A stretch of 64,000 nucleotides of DNA from positions 124,001 through 188,000 of the forward strand of contig NZ_BAAAFX010000002.1 in assembly GCF_039523755.1 (NCBI RefSeq). Direction: 5' to 3'. The notes beneath the pieces are model-generated. The model was not told the origin of the DNA. It made no database searches and saw only the letters and a program-made list of their open reading frames with translations. The translations under genes were made by a program, and so were the position numbers. Of the stretch, positions 45,076 to 53,691 are shown piece after piece. The DNA is from Tatumella terrea (GTDB lineage Bacteria > Pseudomonadota > Gammaproteobacteria > Enterobacterales > Enterobacteriaceae). Numbering within the stretch: position 1 is the stretch's first letter; every line of letters starts with the position of its first letter.

Positions 45076-45933
45076 TCAGCCCTGAACTTTCTCTGAGGCT
45101 TCGGTAAAGGCCTGATATAACTCGCGGGCACGGGCACTGACAGGGCCACGGGTCAACGCTCTGTCTTCGATACGGTTACAGTGCAGAACCTTACCATGGT
45201 TGCCGGTACTGAAGATTTCGTCCGCATTCAGGACATCTTCCGGGGTTAACGTCACTTCCTCTACCGTAATACCGTCTTCACGTAACAGGGCAATGACCCG
45301 CTGACGGGTGATCCCGTTCAGGAAAGTCCCGTTAGGCACCGGGGTATAAGCGATCCCGTTTTTGACGATCCACAGGTTAGCAGCCGCAAATTCTGCCACA
45401 TTACCTTCACCGTCCAGCACCACCGCGGTGTAAAAGTCACGCTGGCTGGCTTCACGGATAATGCGTTGTGTGTTCGGATACAGACAGGAGGCTTTGGCTT
45501 CTGTCGGGGCCATGGTGGCATCCGGACGACGGAACGGACTGAATGTGGCGCTGAATCCGTTATCATCCGGCAGGGCCGTTTCAAAAATATGCAAAGCGAA
45601 AGTGGTACTTTCAGGATCCGGCAGCAGGAACCCGCCAGGAGAGAAGAACAGGACTTTAATATAGTAATCGGTATCGTGAGGAAGCTGTGCCAGTCCCTGG
45701 TGGACTAAACGAATGATTTCGTCAGCGGTAATTTTAGGTTCCATTCCCATAGAAAGCGCAGAACGAATAGCGCGCTGACAGTGGGCTTCCAGGTCAGGAA
45801 GATGGCCTTTCACAGAGCGTGCGCCGTCAAACACGGTAGAGGCCATCCATAATGCATGATCGGTAATCCCAATCGCAGGTTTATCTGTTGTGCTCCATTC
45901 GCCTTTGAACCAGATAATTTCTTGGTTATTCAT
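45076..45933 (-). CDS. Class IV PLP aminotransferase (branched-chain/D-amino acid type)
   Basis: A 285-residue fold-type IV aminotransferase. PLP lysine is Lys147 in TEAKASCLY; TRQRVIALLRE, the NVAEFAAANLWIV segment and the STGNHGKV loop fit the branched-chain aminotransferase group (IlvE is 309 residues). An R-selective or D-amino-acid specificity cannot be excluded. A GAGGAAAAC site precedes the ATG at 45933. In E. coli queG occupies this place between glyVXY and nnr; here queG is absent and this gene stands instead, which suggests replacement or insertion. Confidence 0.85.
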   Translation of the reverse strand: MNNQEIIWFKGEWSTTDKPAIGITDHALWMASTVFDGARSVKGHLPDLEAHCQRAIRSALSMGMEPKITADEIIRLVHQGLAQLPHDTDYYIKVLFFSPGGFLLPDPESTTFALHIFETALPDDNGFSATFSPFRRPDATMAPTEAKASCLYPNTQRIIREASQRDFYTAVVLDGEGNVAEFAAANLWIVKNGIAYTPVPNGTFLNGITRQRVIALLREDGITVEEVTLTPEDVLNADEIFSTGNHGKVLHCNRIEDRALTRGPVSARARELYQAFTEASEKVQG

Positions 45934-46425
45934 TGTTTTCCTCAATACCCATAATGCCCTGTTACCAGGTGGCCGATATAATTAATGTTTTTGTGAACTG
46001 TCTTTTGGAATGCCAGACGCCAGTACTAACAGTTAAGCTCAGCTTAGCAAGAAATCAGATATAGCTGAATAACTTCACCCCGCCAGCGGCGTCACTTTTT
46101 TTTAACACCTGCCGGACGATCGGTAAAGGATCCTGATTTCTGTAAAGGATCCATTTAGCTTATTGATATTTATGATCTCTCAGGGACGGGCGGTTTTCAT
46201 GGTCGGGTCAGAGTTTGCAGGGTTTGTACAAATAACCAACGGTCGGTATTTGTTAGTGGATTTGATGGTTGCTATCACTGTGTGTTCTCTGCATAATACG
46301 CCTCCCCGAAATACCGCGCCGATGGCATGCTATTTCGCGGCGCATTACAGGAAGCCTTTATTTTTACAAAGGATTCATCCTGGCGTGTCATTAACGGGCT
46401 TCACTACTGTAGTCTGTAAACAGAG

Positions 46426-46434
46426 TTATCCACA
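46426..46434 (+). promoter_or_regulatory. DnaA box 1 (TTATCCACA)
   Basis: Perfect match to the high-affinity DnaA box consensus, plus strand. Confidence 0.8.
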
Positions 46435-46590
46435 GTTTTATCTTTTTTTTACCCCCGCTTTTTTGCGCACAGTGATCATTCACGATAGTTAGCAAGCAAC
46501 TGATTTAAATAATAATGTTTTATTTTTTCTGCAATGTGACTTTAGTCATGTTCTTTCTGTATGCCTTGAATAAAAAAGATATTTTTATTT

Positions 46591-46599
46591 TTATCCACA
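46591..46599 (+). promoter_or_regulatory. DnaA box 2 (TTATCCACA)
   Basis: Second perfect consensus, same orientation, 165 bp after box 1, both followed by G. Confidence 0.8.
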
Positions 46600-46747
46600 G
46601 ACAGAAATTCTCTGCAAAAAGAAACCCGGTAAAATGATTTAGCCCGGCATTTGTGTGGCAGACAGGTGCCGGTCAGGGGCTCACTCCCTATTTTTTCCCG
46701 CTATGTTATTCTGTCGCCCTCTCTTTCCCGCGATTAAGAGGTCGTCA

Positions 46748-48256
46748 ATGTCTGAGTATGATCAGGATCTTTCTTCATCATCATCGTCTGTCTGGCCGGT
46801 GAAAACCTTCCCTGAACTGGAACGCGCGCTGTGTGAAAGTCGTGGCATTACCTGCTGGCAACTGATGCAGCAGGCAGGTATGGCGGCGTTTACGTGTCTG
46901 CGGCAGACCTGGCCCGAAGCACGGCATTTACGCATCTTATGCGGATCCGGAAATAATGGCGGGGATGGCTATATACTGGCGACCCTGGCAAGCATGGCAG
47001 GCTATACCGTGAGTGTGATGGCCTGTGATCAAAAGGATCCTCCAGCGGAAGCCGCGCAAGCCAGAGAGCAGTGGCTGGCCTGTGGCGGTGAATGCCAGCC
47101 TGCTGAGGGGGAGTGGATCGGCAAAGAAGATCTGATCGTTGACGCCTTGCTGGGGATCGGGCTGAATCGCGCGCCTGAAGATCCTTATCTGTCACTTATC
47201 GAAAAAACCCAACAGCGTCAGGTACCGATCCTGGCTCTGGATATCCCTTCCGGTGTGATGGCGGATAGCGGGGCAGTCCCGGGAGCGGCTATCAAAGCCA
47301 CCGTGACGCTCAGCTTTATCGCGCTGAAAGCCGGACTGCTGACCGGGAAAGCCCGCGACTATTGCGGTAAGGTCATGCTGGATCTCACCGGACCGTTACC
47401 CGCGCGGGAACAGGCTACACCGCCAGCCTGGCGCAGGACAGCCGGTGATCTTTCGCGATGGCTGCAGCCCCGGCAGGGGACCGCTCATAAAGGCAATAAT
47501 GGCCGGTTAGTATTGATCGGCGGCGCCGAAGGGACCGGGGGGGCGATACGTCTGGCTGCAGAGGCCGCCTTACGCAGCGGAGCGGGCCTGGCCAGGGTGC
47601 TGACTCACGCTAAAAATGTGTCTGCCATTCTGAGTGCTCGTCCTGAGCTGATGGTGGCAGAAGCTTCAGACGAGAAATTAAAGGAATCACTCGAATGGGC
47701 CGATATAGTGGTGATTGGTCCGGGACTGGGGCAGAGCGCCCGTGCCCGTGAGATCCTGAATCAGGTAAAAAAAAGTAAAAAAGACACACTTTGGGATGCC
47801 GATGCCCTCAACCTTCTGGCAATCGATCCCGATACACGTCAGAATCGAATTCTTACCCCTCATCCGGGCGAGGCCGCACGATTACTCGGGGTGACGGTCA
47901 GTGCCGTCGAACATGACCGGCTACAGGCGGCGCGCGAGCTGACACGGCGTTATGGGGGTGTGGCCGTACTGAAAGGGGCGGGCACAGTGATTGCGGCTTC
48001 CGGTGACGGTATGACAATAGCCGATGTGGGAAATCCCGGCATGGCGACCGGGGGCATGGGTGACGTGCTGAGTGGTGTGATTGCGGCACTTGCCGGGCAG
48101 AAACTCTCTCTTTATGATGCGGCCTGTGCCGGTGTGATTGCCCACGGCGCCGCAGCCGATGCGGTTGCCAGCGAATTCGGCATGCGTGGTATGTTAGCCA
48201 GTGATTTATTTCTTCCGCTTAGGCGATTTGTTAATCCGGATATGAACGTAAAATAA
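46748..48256 (+). CDS. nnr: NAD(P)H-hydrate repair enzyme (epimerase plus dehydratase)
   Basis: A 502-residue bifunctional enzyme (E. coli Nnr 515). The N-terminal epimerase domain (residues about 20-225) has CGSGNNGGDGYI and DALLGIGLNR; the C-terminal ADP-dependent dehydratase domain has LTPHPGEAARL, GAGTVIA and NPGMATGGMGDVLSG. It repairs hydrated NADH and NADPH. The ATG at 46748 follows AAGAGG; the frame is open further upstream but without homology. First gene of the nnr-tsaE-amiB-mutL-miaA-hfq series; 3 nt separate it from tsaE. Confidence 0.96.
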   Translation: MSEYDQDLSSSSSSVWPVKTFPELERALCESRGITCWQLMQQAGMAAFTCLRQTWPEARHLRILCGSGNNGGDGYILATLASMAGYTVSVMACDQKDPPAEAAQAREQWLACGGECQPAEGEWIGKEDLIVDALLGIGLNRAPEDPYLSLIEKTQQRQVPILALDIPSGVMADSGAVPGAAIKATVTLSFIALKAGLLTGKARDYCGKVMLDLTGPLPAREQATPPAWRRTAGDLSRWLQPRQGTAHKGNNGRLVLIGGAEGTGGAIRLAAEAALRSGAGLARVLTHAKNVSAILSARPELMVAEASDEKLKESLEWADIVVIGPGLGQSARAREILNQVKKSKKDTLWDADALNLLAIDPDTRQNRILTPHPGEAARLLGVTVSAVEHDRLQAARELTRRYGGVAVLKGAGTVIAASGDGMTIADVGNPGMATGGMGDVLSGVIAALAGQKLSLYDAACAGVIAHGAAADAVASEFGMRGMLASDLFLPLRRFVNPDMNVK

Positions 48257-48259
48257 AGA

Positions 48260-48736
48260 ATGAAAACCTCTGTTATCGCTTTACCTGATGAATCGGCCAC
48301 TCTGGCTTTAGGCGCATCTCTTGCACAGGCCAGTCACCGGGCCACGGTCATCTATCTGTACGGTGATCTGGGGGCCGGCAAAACGACCTTCAGTCGCGGG
48401 TTTATTCAGGCCCTCGGGCATCAGGGAAATGTGAAAAGCCCGACCTACACCCTGGTAGAGCCTTACACCCTGGGGCAGCGCACTGTTTACCATTTTGATC
48501 TGTATCGTCTGGCGGATCCTGAAGAGCTGGAATTCATGGGGATCCGTGATTATTTCGGCGCGGAGGCGATCTGTCTGGTTGAATGGCCTCAGCAGGGAAA
48601 AGGCTTTTTACCTGAACCGGATCTGACGATTACCCTGAGTTACGTGGCCGATTGCCGGCAGGCAGAGATCGTGGCCCATACCCCGTATGGGGAAAACATT
48701 GTCGCGCAGTCAGGCTCAGACAGGGATGGAGTATGA
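48260..48736 (+). CDS. tsaE: tRNA threonylcarbamoyladenosine synthesis ATPase TsaE
   Basis: A 158-residue P-loop protein, Walker A GDLGAGKTT at about residue 34, then SPTYTLVEPY and HFDLYRLADPEELEFMGI typical of TsaE. It works with TsaB, TsaD and TsaC to make t6A37 in ANN-decoding tRNAs. The stop overlaps the amiB start (ATGA), which couples their translation. E. coli TsaE has 153 residues. Confidence 0.96.
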   Translation: MKTSVIALPDESATLALGASLAQASHRATVIYLYGDLGAGKTTFSRGFIQALGHQGNVKSPTYTLVEPYTLGQRTVYHFDLYRLADPEELEFMGIRDYFGAEAICLVEWPQQGKGFLPEPDLTITLSYVADCRQAEIVAHTPYGENIVAQSGSDRDGV

Positions 48737-50334
48737 CCTTAGGGCAGTTGTATCGGCATGGACTCTTATTACTCATCCTCCTGTTGCCGGGGCTGAGTGC
48801 TGCAGCATCGTTATCCAACATCAGTGTCGATAATGGCGGTTCACTGGCCACGGTGACACTGCATTTTAACGGTAAACCTGCCTACTCATGGTTCTCTCTC
48901 CACAAACCCGAACGGGTTGTCATGGATATCAATCAGTCGGGTGTGATTAAAGGCCTGCCGCTGAATTTTAGTGGTGAGAATATCGTAAAGCGTATTCGCA
49001 CCAGTAAACCGGTCAACACGCACAGTTTCCGGCTGGTCTTTGAGCTGACTCAGGCGGCGAAAACCACCACACGGATGAATGTGCAGGGAAATGATTACCA
49101 GGTAATTTTTTCTCTGCGCGGAAGAAACGCCGTCACTTCGGCCGCTAAAGCGACGCCGGCCAGTGATCCTTTCAAAGGGCAGAACGGCGCCACGGCGACC
49201 AATACCAACACGACGACCTATCCCGGCGGTAAAGTCCGTAATAACGAGCAGGTGATTGTCGCTATCGATGCGGGACATGGCGGCCAGGATCCCGGCGCTA
49301 TCGGTCAGAACGGTCTGAAAGAGAAAAATGTCACTATCTCTATCGCCCGTAAGCTGCAAACGCTACTGAACGCCGATCCGATGTTTAAAGCGTTGATGAC
49401 CCGGACCGGCGATTACTATGTCTCCGTGATGGGACGTTCAGAGGTTGCCCGTAAAGAAAAAGCCAACCTGCTGCTCTCCATCCATGCGGATTCTGCACCG
49501 AGCCATTCTGCCACCGGGGCCTCAGTCTGGGTGCTTTCTAACAAGCGGGCAAACTCAGAAATGGCTGGCTGGCTTGAACAGAGAGAAAAACAGTCTGAAT
49601 TACTGGGCGGTGCGGGTGATCTGCTGGCAAATAATCAGGCTGACCCGTATTTCAGTCAGGCCGTGCTGGACCTGCAATTTGGCCATTCACAGCGGGTAGG
49701 GTACGACGTTGCGGTTAAAGTCATCCAGCAACTGCGGGGGGTGACGACGATGCACAAGCGTCTGCCTGAACACGCCAGTCTCGGAGTATTACGTTCTCCG
49801 GATATCCCGTCCTTACTGGTGGAAACCGGATTTATCAGTAACCGAAAAGAAGAACGTTTACTGGGTAACGGGGCGTATCAGGATAAAATTGCCAAAGCGA
49901 TTTACCGCGGCCTGCGCAATTACTTTAAAGCGCATCCGCAGCAAAATGTGCCACGGCGGGAAAATAAAGCGCAACCCGCTACACCGGCAATCTCTGCCAC
50001 ATCAACGGTTCATGTGGTGCGATCCGGCGAAACACTGACGGGGATTGCACGGAGTTATGGGGTCACAATCCGTTCACTGATTGACCTTAACCGCCTGAAG
50101 AAAGAAACTGTCATGACAGGACAGCGTCTGAAAATCCCTGCGACCGCGGCGAGCCCGCAAAATGTGATCTCCGCTAAACCTTCTGCCACTGTCCGGCATA
50201 AAGTGGTCAGAGGAGATACACTCAGCAGTATTTCCGCTAAGTATGGTGTGAGCTCAACGCGTATAATGCAGCAAAACCATATGCGTTCTGAAAATGTCAT
50301 GCTGGGCCAGACACTGACCATCTCTCCGCCATGA
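48733..50334 (+). CDS. amiB: N-acetylmuramoyl-L-alanine amidase AmiB with two LysM domains
   Basis: A 533-residue periplasmic amidase that splits septal peptidoglycan during division. Signal peptide (GLLLLILLLPGLSA), N-terminal AMIN domain (residues 30-130), Amidase_3 domain with zinc ligands in AIDAGHGGQDPGAIG, the Glu in GLKEKNV, LLSIHADSA and the catalytic LVETGFISN, then two LysM repeats (VHVVRSGETL and HKVVRGDTL) at the C-terminus. E. coli AmiB has about 445 residues and one LysM, so this one is longer. Start ATG overlaps tsaE by 4 bp. Confidence 0.96.
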   Translation: MTLGQLYRHGLLLLILLLPGLSAAASLSNISVDNGGSLATVTLHFNGKPAYSWFSLHKPERVVMDINQSGVIKGLPLNFSGENIVKRIRTSKPVNTHSFRLVFELTQAAKTTTRMNVQGNDYQVIFSLRGRNAVTSAAKATPASDPFKGQNGATATNTNTTTYPGGKVRNNEQVIVAIDAGHGGQDPGAIGQNGLKEKNVTISIARKLQTLLNADPMFKALMTRTGDYYVSVMGRSEVARKEKANLLLSIHADSAPSHSATGASVWVLSNKRANSEMAGWLEQREKQSELLGGAGDLLANNQADPYFSQAVLDLQFGHSQRVGYDVAVKVIQQLRGVTTMHKRLPEHASLGVLRSPDIPSLLVETGFISNRKEERLLGNGAYQDKIAKAIYRGLRNYFKAHPQQNVPRRENKAQPATPAISATSTVHVVRSGETLTGIARSYGVTIRSLIDLNRLKKETVMTGQRLKIPATAASPQNVISAKPSATVRHKVVRGDTLSSISAKYGVSSTRIMQQNHMRSENVMLGQTLTISPP

Positions 50335-50384
50335 TCCGCTGACAGAAGAGCACTTCTGGTCATCAACGTTCTGTGAGGAAGGGA

Positions 50385-52274
50385 ATGACAATAAAAATAT
50401 TACCACCTCAACTGGCGAACCAGATCGCCGCCGGAGAAGTGGTTGAAAGACCGGCCTCGGTCGTTAAAGAGCTGACAGAAAACAGCCTTGATGCCGGGGC
50501 GACCCGCATTGAAATAGAAATTGAGAAAGGTGGTGCAAAGCGGATATCCATCCGTGATAACGGCTGCGGGATAGCTAAAGATGAACTATCGATGGCACTC
50601 GCCCGTCATGCTACCAGTAAAATCGCCAGCCTGGATGACCTGGAAGCTATCATGAGCCTGGGGTTTCGCGGTGAAGCCCTGGCCAGTATCAGTTCTGTGT
50701 CACGACTGACCCTGACTTCCCGCCCGGAATCGCAGGAAGGCGCATGGCAGGCGTATGCACAGGGGAGGGAGATGGATGTTTCTCTCAAACCGGCGGCGCA
50801 TCCCTGCGGGACGACTCTGGAAGTGCTGGATCTGTTCTATAACACACCGGCACGGCGGAAGTTTCTGCGTACCGAAAAAACCGAATTTACACATATTGAT
50901 GAAGTGATCCGCCGCATCGCCCTGGTGCGTTTTGATGTTGAGTTCTCCCTCAGTCATAACGGTAAACGCATCCGTCATTACCGCGCAGCCAGTGAGCAGA
51001 AGCAGCAGGAGCGCCGGCTGGCGGCTATCTGCGGGTCTGCTTTTCTGGAACATGCCCTGCACCTTGAATGGCAGCATGATGCCCTGGGGCTGACCGGCTG
51101 GGTGGCGGACCCCCGTGCGGCGGGCCAGTTCTCAGAGTTACAGTACTGCTACGTTAATGGCCGTATGATGCGCGATAAACTCATTAATCACGCAATCCGG
51201 CAGGCGTATCAGGATAAGCTGGGAGCCGATCAGCAACCCGCCTATGTACTCTATCTGACCATCGACCCGCACCAGGTCGATGTCAATGTCCATCCGGCCA
51301 AACATGAAGTCCGCTTCCATCAATCGCGACTGGTCCATGACTTTATCTACCAGGGCGTACTGAGTGCGTTACAAAGTGCGACGGAATACCTGCCGGAGAT
51401 GACGGAGGCCCCGGTAAGCACGGCGGCAGTGAACCGACGGGCCGCCGGGGATAATCTGTACTCTTCGCCACCGCGGCCTGCGGCTGTCGACCGCCCGGTT
51501 CCGGGCGATAATAGCGGCGGCATGCAGGGAAAACTCCCCAGCCGTGCGACCGGGACGGTGGCCCCGGCCGCCTATACCGCACCGCGCTATCAGACCCGGG
51601 AAGGGGAGCTGTACCAAAAGATGCTCTCTGCGGCTCAGTTACCGCCGTCAGCACAGGAGCAGGTTCCGGCGCCGGCACGAAGTCATCCACGGGAAACCGA
51701 CGTGCCTTTAGCCTCACACCCGCGAAGTTTTGGCCGGGTGCTGACCGTGCTGCGCCAGGTGTATGCACTGACCGAACATCGGGACGGGGTGCAGCTGATC
51801 GCGCTGCCTGTGGCCTCGCGCTGGCTTATCCAGGCGCAGTTACAGCCGGGTGAGACGGGGCTTCGCTCCCAGCCATTGCTGATCCCTGTCCGGCTGAAAG
51901 CAGAAAAGTCAGAGCGTCAGGCACTGTCGGTACACAGTGACGCGCTGCACTCTCTGGGGCTGGACTTTGCGACGGATGCCCAGCATGTCACATTGCGGGG
52001 GGTGCCTTTACCATTGCGCACACAAAATTTACAAAACTTGATTCCGGAGCTGTTAGGCTATCTTGCCCGACAATCAGAGGTCAGTGCAGAGCAGCTTGCC
52101 CGATGGCTGGCAACCCGCTGTAATACCGGACACTCTGAATGGAATCACTCACAGGCTATTGCTTTACTGGCAGACCTGGAGAGGCTGACACCGTCGCTGG
52201 TTGCTGCCCCTCCTGCCGGATTATTACAGGCAGTGGATTTAAACAATGTATTTGAAGCGTTGAAAAATGAGTGA
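50385..52274 (+). CDS. mutL: DNA mismatch repair protein MutL
   Basis: A 629-residue GHKL ATPase (E. coli 615). N-terminal motifs LTENSLDAGATRIE, IRDNGCGIA and SLGFRGEALASISS bind ATP; a variable Pro/Ala-rich linker (residues about 340-430) joins the C-terminal dimerisation domain. It links MutS to MutH and UvrD. No DQHA(x)2E(x)4E endonuclease motif was seen, as expected where MutH exists. GAGGAAGG precedes the ATG at 50385. The end overlaps miaA by 8 bp. Confidence 0.97.
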   Translation: MTIKILPPQLANQIAAGEVVERPASVVKELTENSLDAGATRIEIEIEKGGAKRISIRDNGCGIAKDELSMALARHATSKIASLDDLEAIMSLGFRGEALASISSVSRLTLTSRPESQEGAWQAYAQGREMDVSLKPAAHPCGTTLEVLDLFYNTPARRKFLRTEKTEFTHIDEVIRRIALVRFDVEFSLSHNGKRIRHYRAASEQKQQERRLAAICGSAFLEHALHLEWQHDALGLTGWVADPRAAGQFSELQYCYVNGRMMRDKLINHAIRQAYQDKLGADQQPAYVLYLTIDPHQVDVNVHPAKHEVRFHQSRLVHDFIYQGVLSALQSATEYLPEMTEAPVSTAAVNRRAAGDNLYSSPPRPAAVDRPVPGDNSGGMQGKLPSRATGTVAPAAYTAPRYQTREGELYQKMLSAAQLPPSAQEQVPAPARSHPRETDVPLASHPRSFGRVLTVLRQVYALTEHRDGVQLIALPVASRWLIQAQLQPGETGLRSQPLLIPVRLKAEKSERQALSVHSDALHSLGLDFATDAQHVTLRGVPLPLRTQNLQNLIPELLGYLARQSEVSAEQLARWLATRCNTGHSEWNHSQAIALLADLERLTPSLVAAPPAGLLQAVDLNNVFEALKNE

Positions 52275-53217
52275 ATTAAAACAGTCCGGCCGGCCGAAGG
52301 CTATTTTCCTGATGGGGCCGACGGCTTCCGGTAAAACGGCCCAGGCCATTGCATTACGTCAGCAGCTGCCGGTAGAAATTATCAGTGTCGACTCTGCGTT
52401 AATTTATAAAGGTATGGATATCGGCACTGCCAAACCGTCAGCAGAAGAACTGGCTCTGGCCCCGCACCGTTTGCTGGATATCCGTGACCCGGCGCAGGCC
52501 TATTCGGCGGCAGAGTTCCGCCGGGATGCTCTGAAAGAAATGGATGAAATTTCACAGAGCGGGCGTATTCCGCTGCTGGTGGGCGGTACGATGCTTTATT
52601 ATAAAGCCTTGCTGGAAGGGTTATCCCCGTTACCTGCGGCTGATCCGGAAATTCGCCGGCAGATAGAAGAAAGAGCGGAAGCGGAAGGCTGGGAAGCGCT
52701 GCATCGCGATTTATGCCGGATTGATCCCGAGGCCGGGCATCGTATTCATCCGAATGATCCCCAGAGACTGTCGAGGGCACTGGAAGTTTTTTATATTTCA
52801 GGTAAAACTTTAACAGGGCTGACAAAAACATCTGGCGAAGCGTTACCTTATGATGTCATACAGTTTGCAATTGCTCCCTCCAGTCGCGAATTGTTGCATC
52901 AACGCATCGCATTGCGGTTTGAGCAGATGCTGGCGTCGGGATTTGAGGCAGAAGTGCGAAAATTATTTATGCGGGGTGATCTGCATACAGATATGCCATC
53001 TGTCCGCTGTGTAGGATATCGCCAGATGTGGTCATGGTTATCGGGTGAAATCGATTACGATGAAATGGTTTTTCGCGGGATCTGCGCGACGCGACAACTG
53101 GCAAAACGGCAAATCACCTGGTTACGGGGATGGGAAAATATCCACTGGCTTGACAGTGATCAACCCCGGTTAGCACAGGAAACGATAATGAAGGTTGTTA
53201 GTGCTAACATTGGGTGA
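52267..53217 (+). CDS. miaA: tRNA dimethylallyltransferase MiaA
   Basis: A 316-residue enzyme, same length as E. coli. P-loop GPTASGKT, DSALIYKGMDIGTAKP and the LVGGTMLYYKAL region bind dimethylallyl diphosphate and the A37 anticodon loop; RQLAKRQITWLRGW is near the C-terminus. It makes i6A37, later ms2i6A37. Overlap with mutL and the following hfq gene mark the conserved operon. Confidence 0.97.
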   Translation: MSELKQSGRPKAIFLMGPTASGKTAQAIALRQQLPVEIISVDSALIYKGMDIGTAKPSAEELALAPHRLLDIRDPAQAYSAAEFRRDALKEMDEISQSGRIPLLVGGTMLYYKALLEGLSPLPAADPEIRRQIEERAEAEGWEALHRDLCRIDPEAGHRIHPNDPQRLSRALEVFYISGKTLTGLTKTSGEALPYDVIQFAIAPSSRELLHQRIALRFEQMLASGFEAEVRKLFMRGDLHTDMPSVRCVGYRQMWSWLSGEIDYDEMVFRGICATRQLAKRQITWLRGWENIHWLDSDQPRLAQETIMKVVSANIG

Positions 53218-53314
53218 TTGTGTACAATTGACGGGTTACGGTGCGCAAAATTTTCGCAATTTTAAACTGTTGGTTCTGAAATAATAAACAACAAGCATAT
53301 AAGGAAAAGATAGA

Positions 53315-53614
53315 ATGGCTAAAGGGCAATCATTACAAGACCCGTTTTTGAACGCATTGCGTCGCGAACGTGTACCGGTTTCAATTTATCTGGTTAATGG
53401 TATTAAATTGCAAGGTCAGATCGAATCCTTCGATCAGTTCGTCATTCTGTTAAAAAATACCGTCAGCCAGATGGTCTATAAGCATGCTATCTCGACGGTA
53501 GTACCGTCACGACCGGTATCTCACCACACTAATGCGCCGACGGGTGGCAGTAACTATCATAATAATGGAACTGCATCTGCTCAGTCACAACAAGACGGTG
53601 ATAGCGCAGAGTAA
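53315..53614 (+). CDS. hfq: RNA chaperone Hfq
   Basis: A 99-residue Sm-like protein forming hexamers (E. coli 102). Sm1 LNALRRERVPVSIYLVNGIKLQGQIESFDQF-type fold and Sm2 YKHAISTVVPS are intact; the C-terminal tail is Asn/Ser/Gln-rich and disordered. It pairs small RNAs with mRNAs. AAGGAAAAG precedes the ATG. A terminator follows before hflX, so hfq has partly independent expression. Confidence 0.98.
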   Translation: MAKGQSLQDPFLNALRRERVPVSIYLVNGIKLQGQIESFDQFVILLKNTVSQMVYKHAISTVVPSRPVSHHTNAPTGGSNYHNNGTASAQSQQDGDSAE

Positions 53615-53629
53615 TTTGTCACTGTAATT

Positions 53630-53673
53630 CCAGGGTCGGTGTCCGCAACAAGGTCGCCGCCCTGGTTTTTTTT
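53630..53673 (+). terminator. Terminator between hfq and hflX
   Basis: A long imperfect hairpin whose outer stem is CCAGGG / CCCTGG, with a second stem pairing CGG.G with CGCCG, followed by eight T residues, 15 nt after the hfq stop. Confidence 0.85.
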
Positions 53674-53691
53674 ATTAAGAGAGGTTTTCGC

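Larger units (their letters stand above)
45946..46747. other. AT-rich intergenic region, possible datA-like locus
   Basis: About 800 bp without a gene between the aminotransferase and nnr. It carries two perfect DnaA boxes and long A/T tracts. One IHF-like sequence with a single mismatch (CAAGCAACTGATT, 46492-46504) lies between the boxes. In E. coli the DnaA-titrating datA locus lies in this neighbourhood near glyVXY. Confidence 0.5.

Noticed and set aside
46163..46492. 109-codon open frame in the DnaA-box region
   Set aside because: No family pattern; it runs through AT tracts and a DnaA box.
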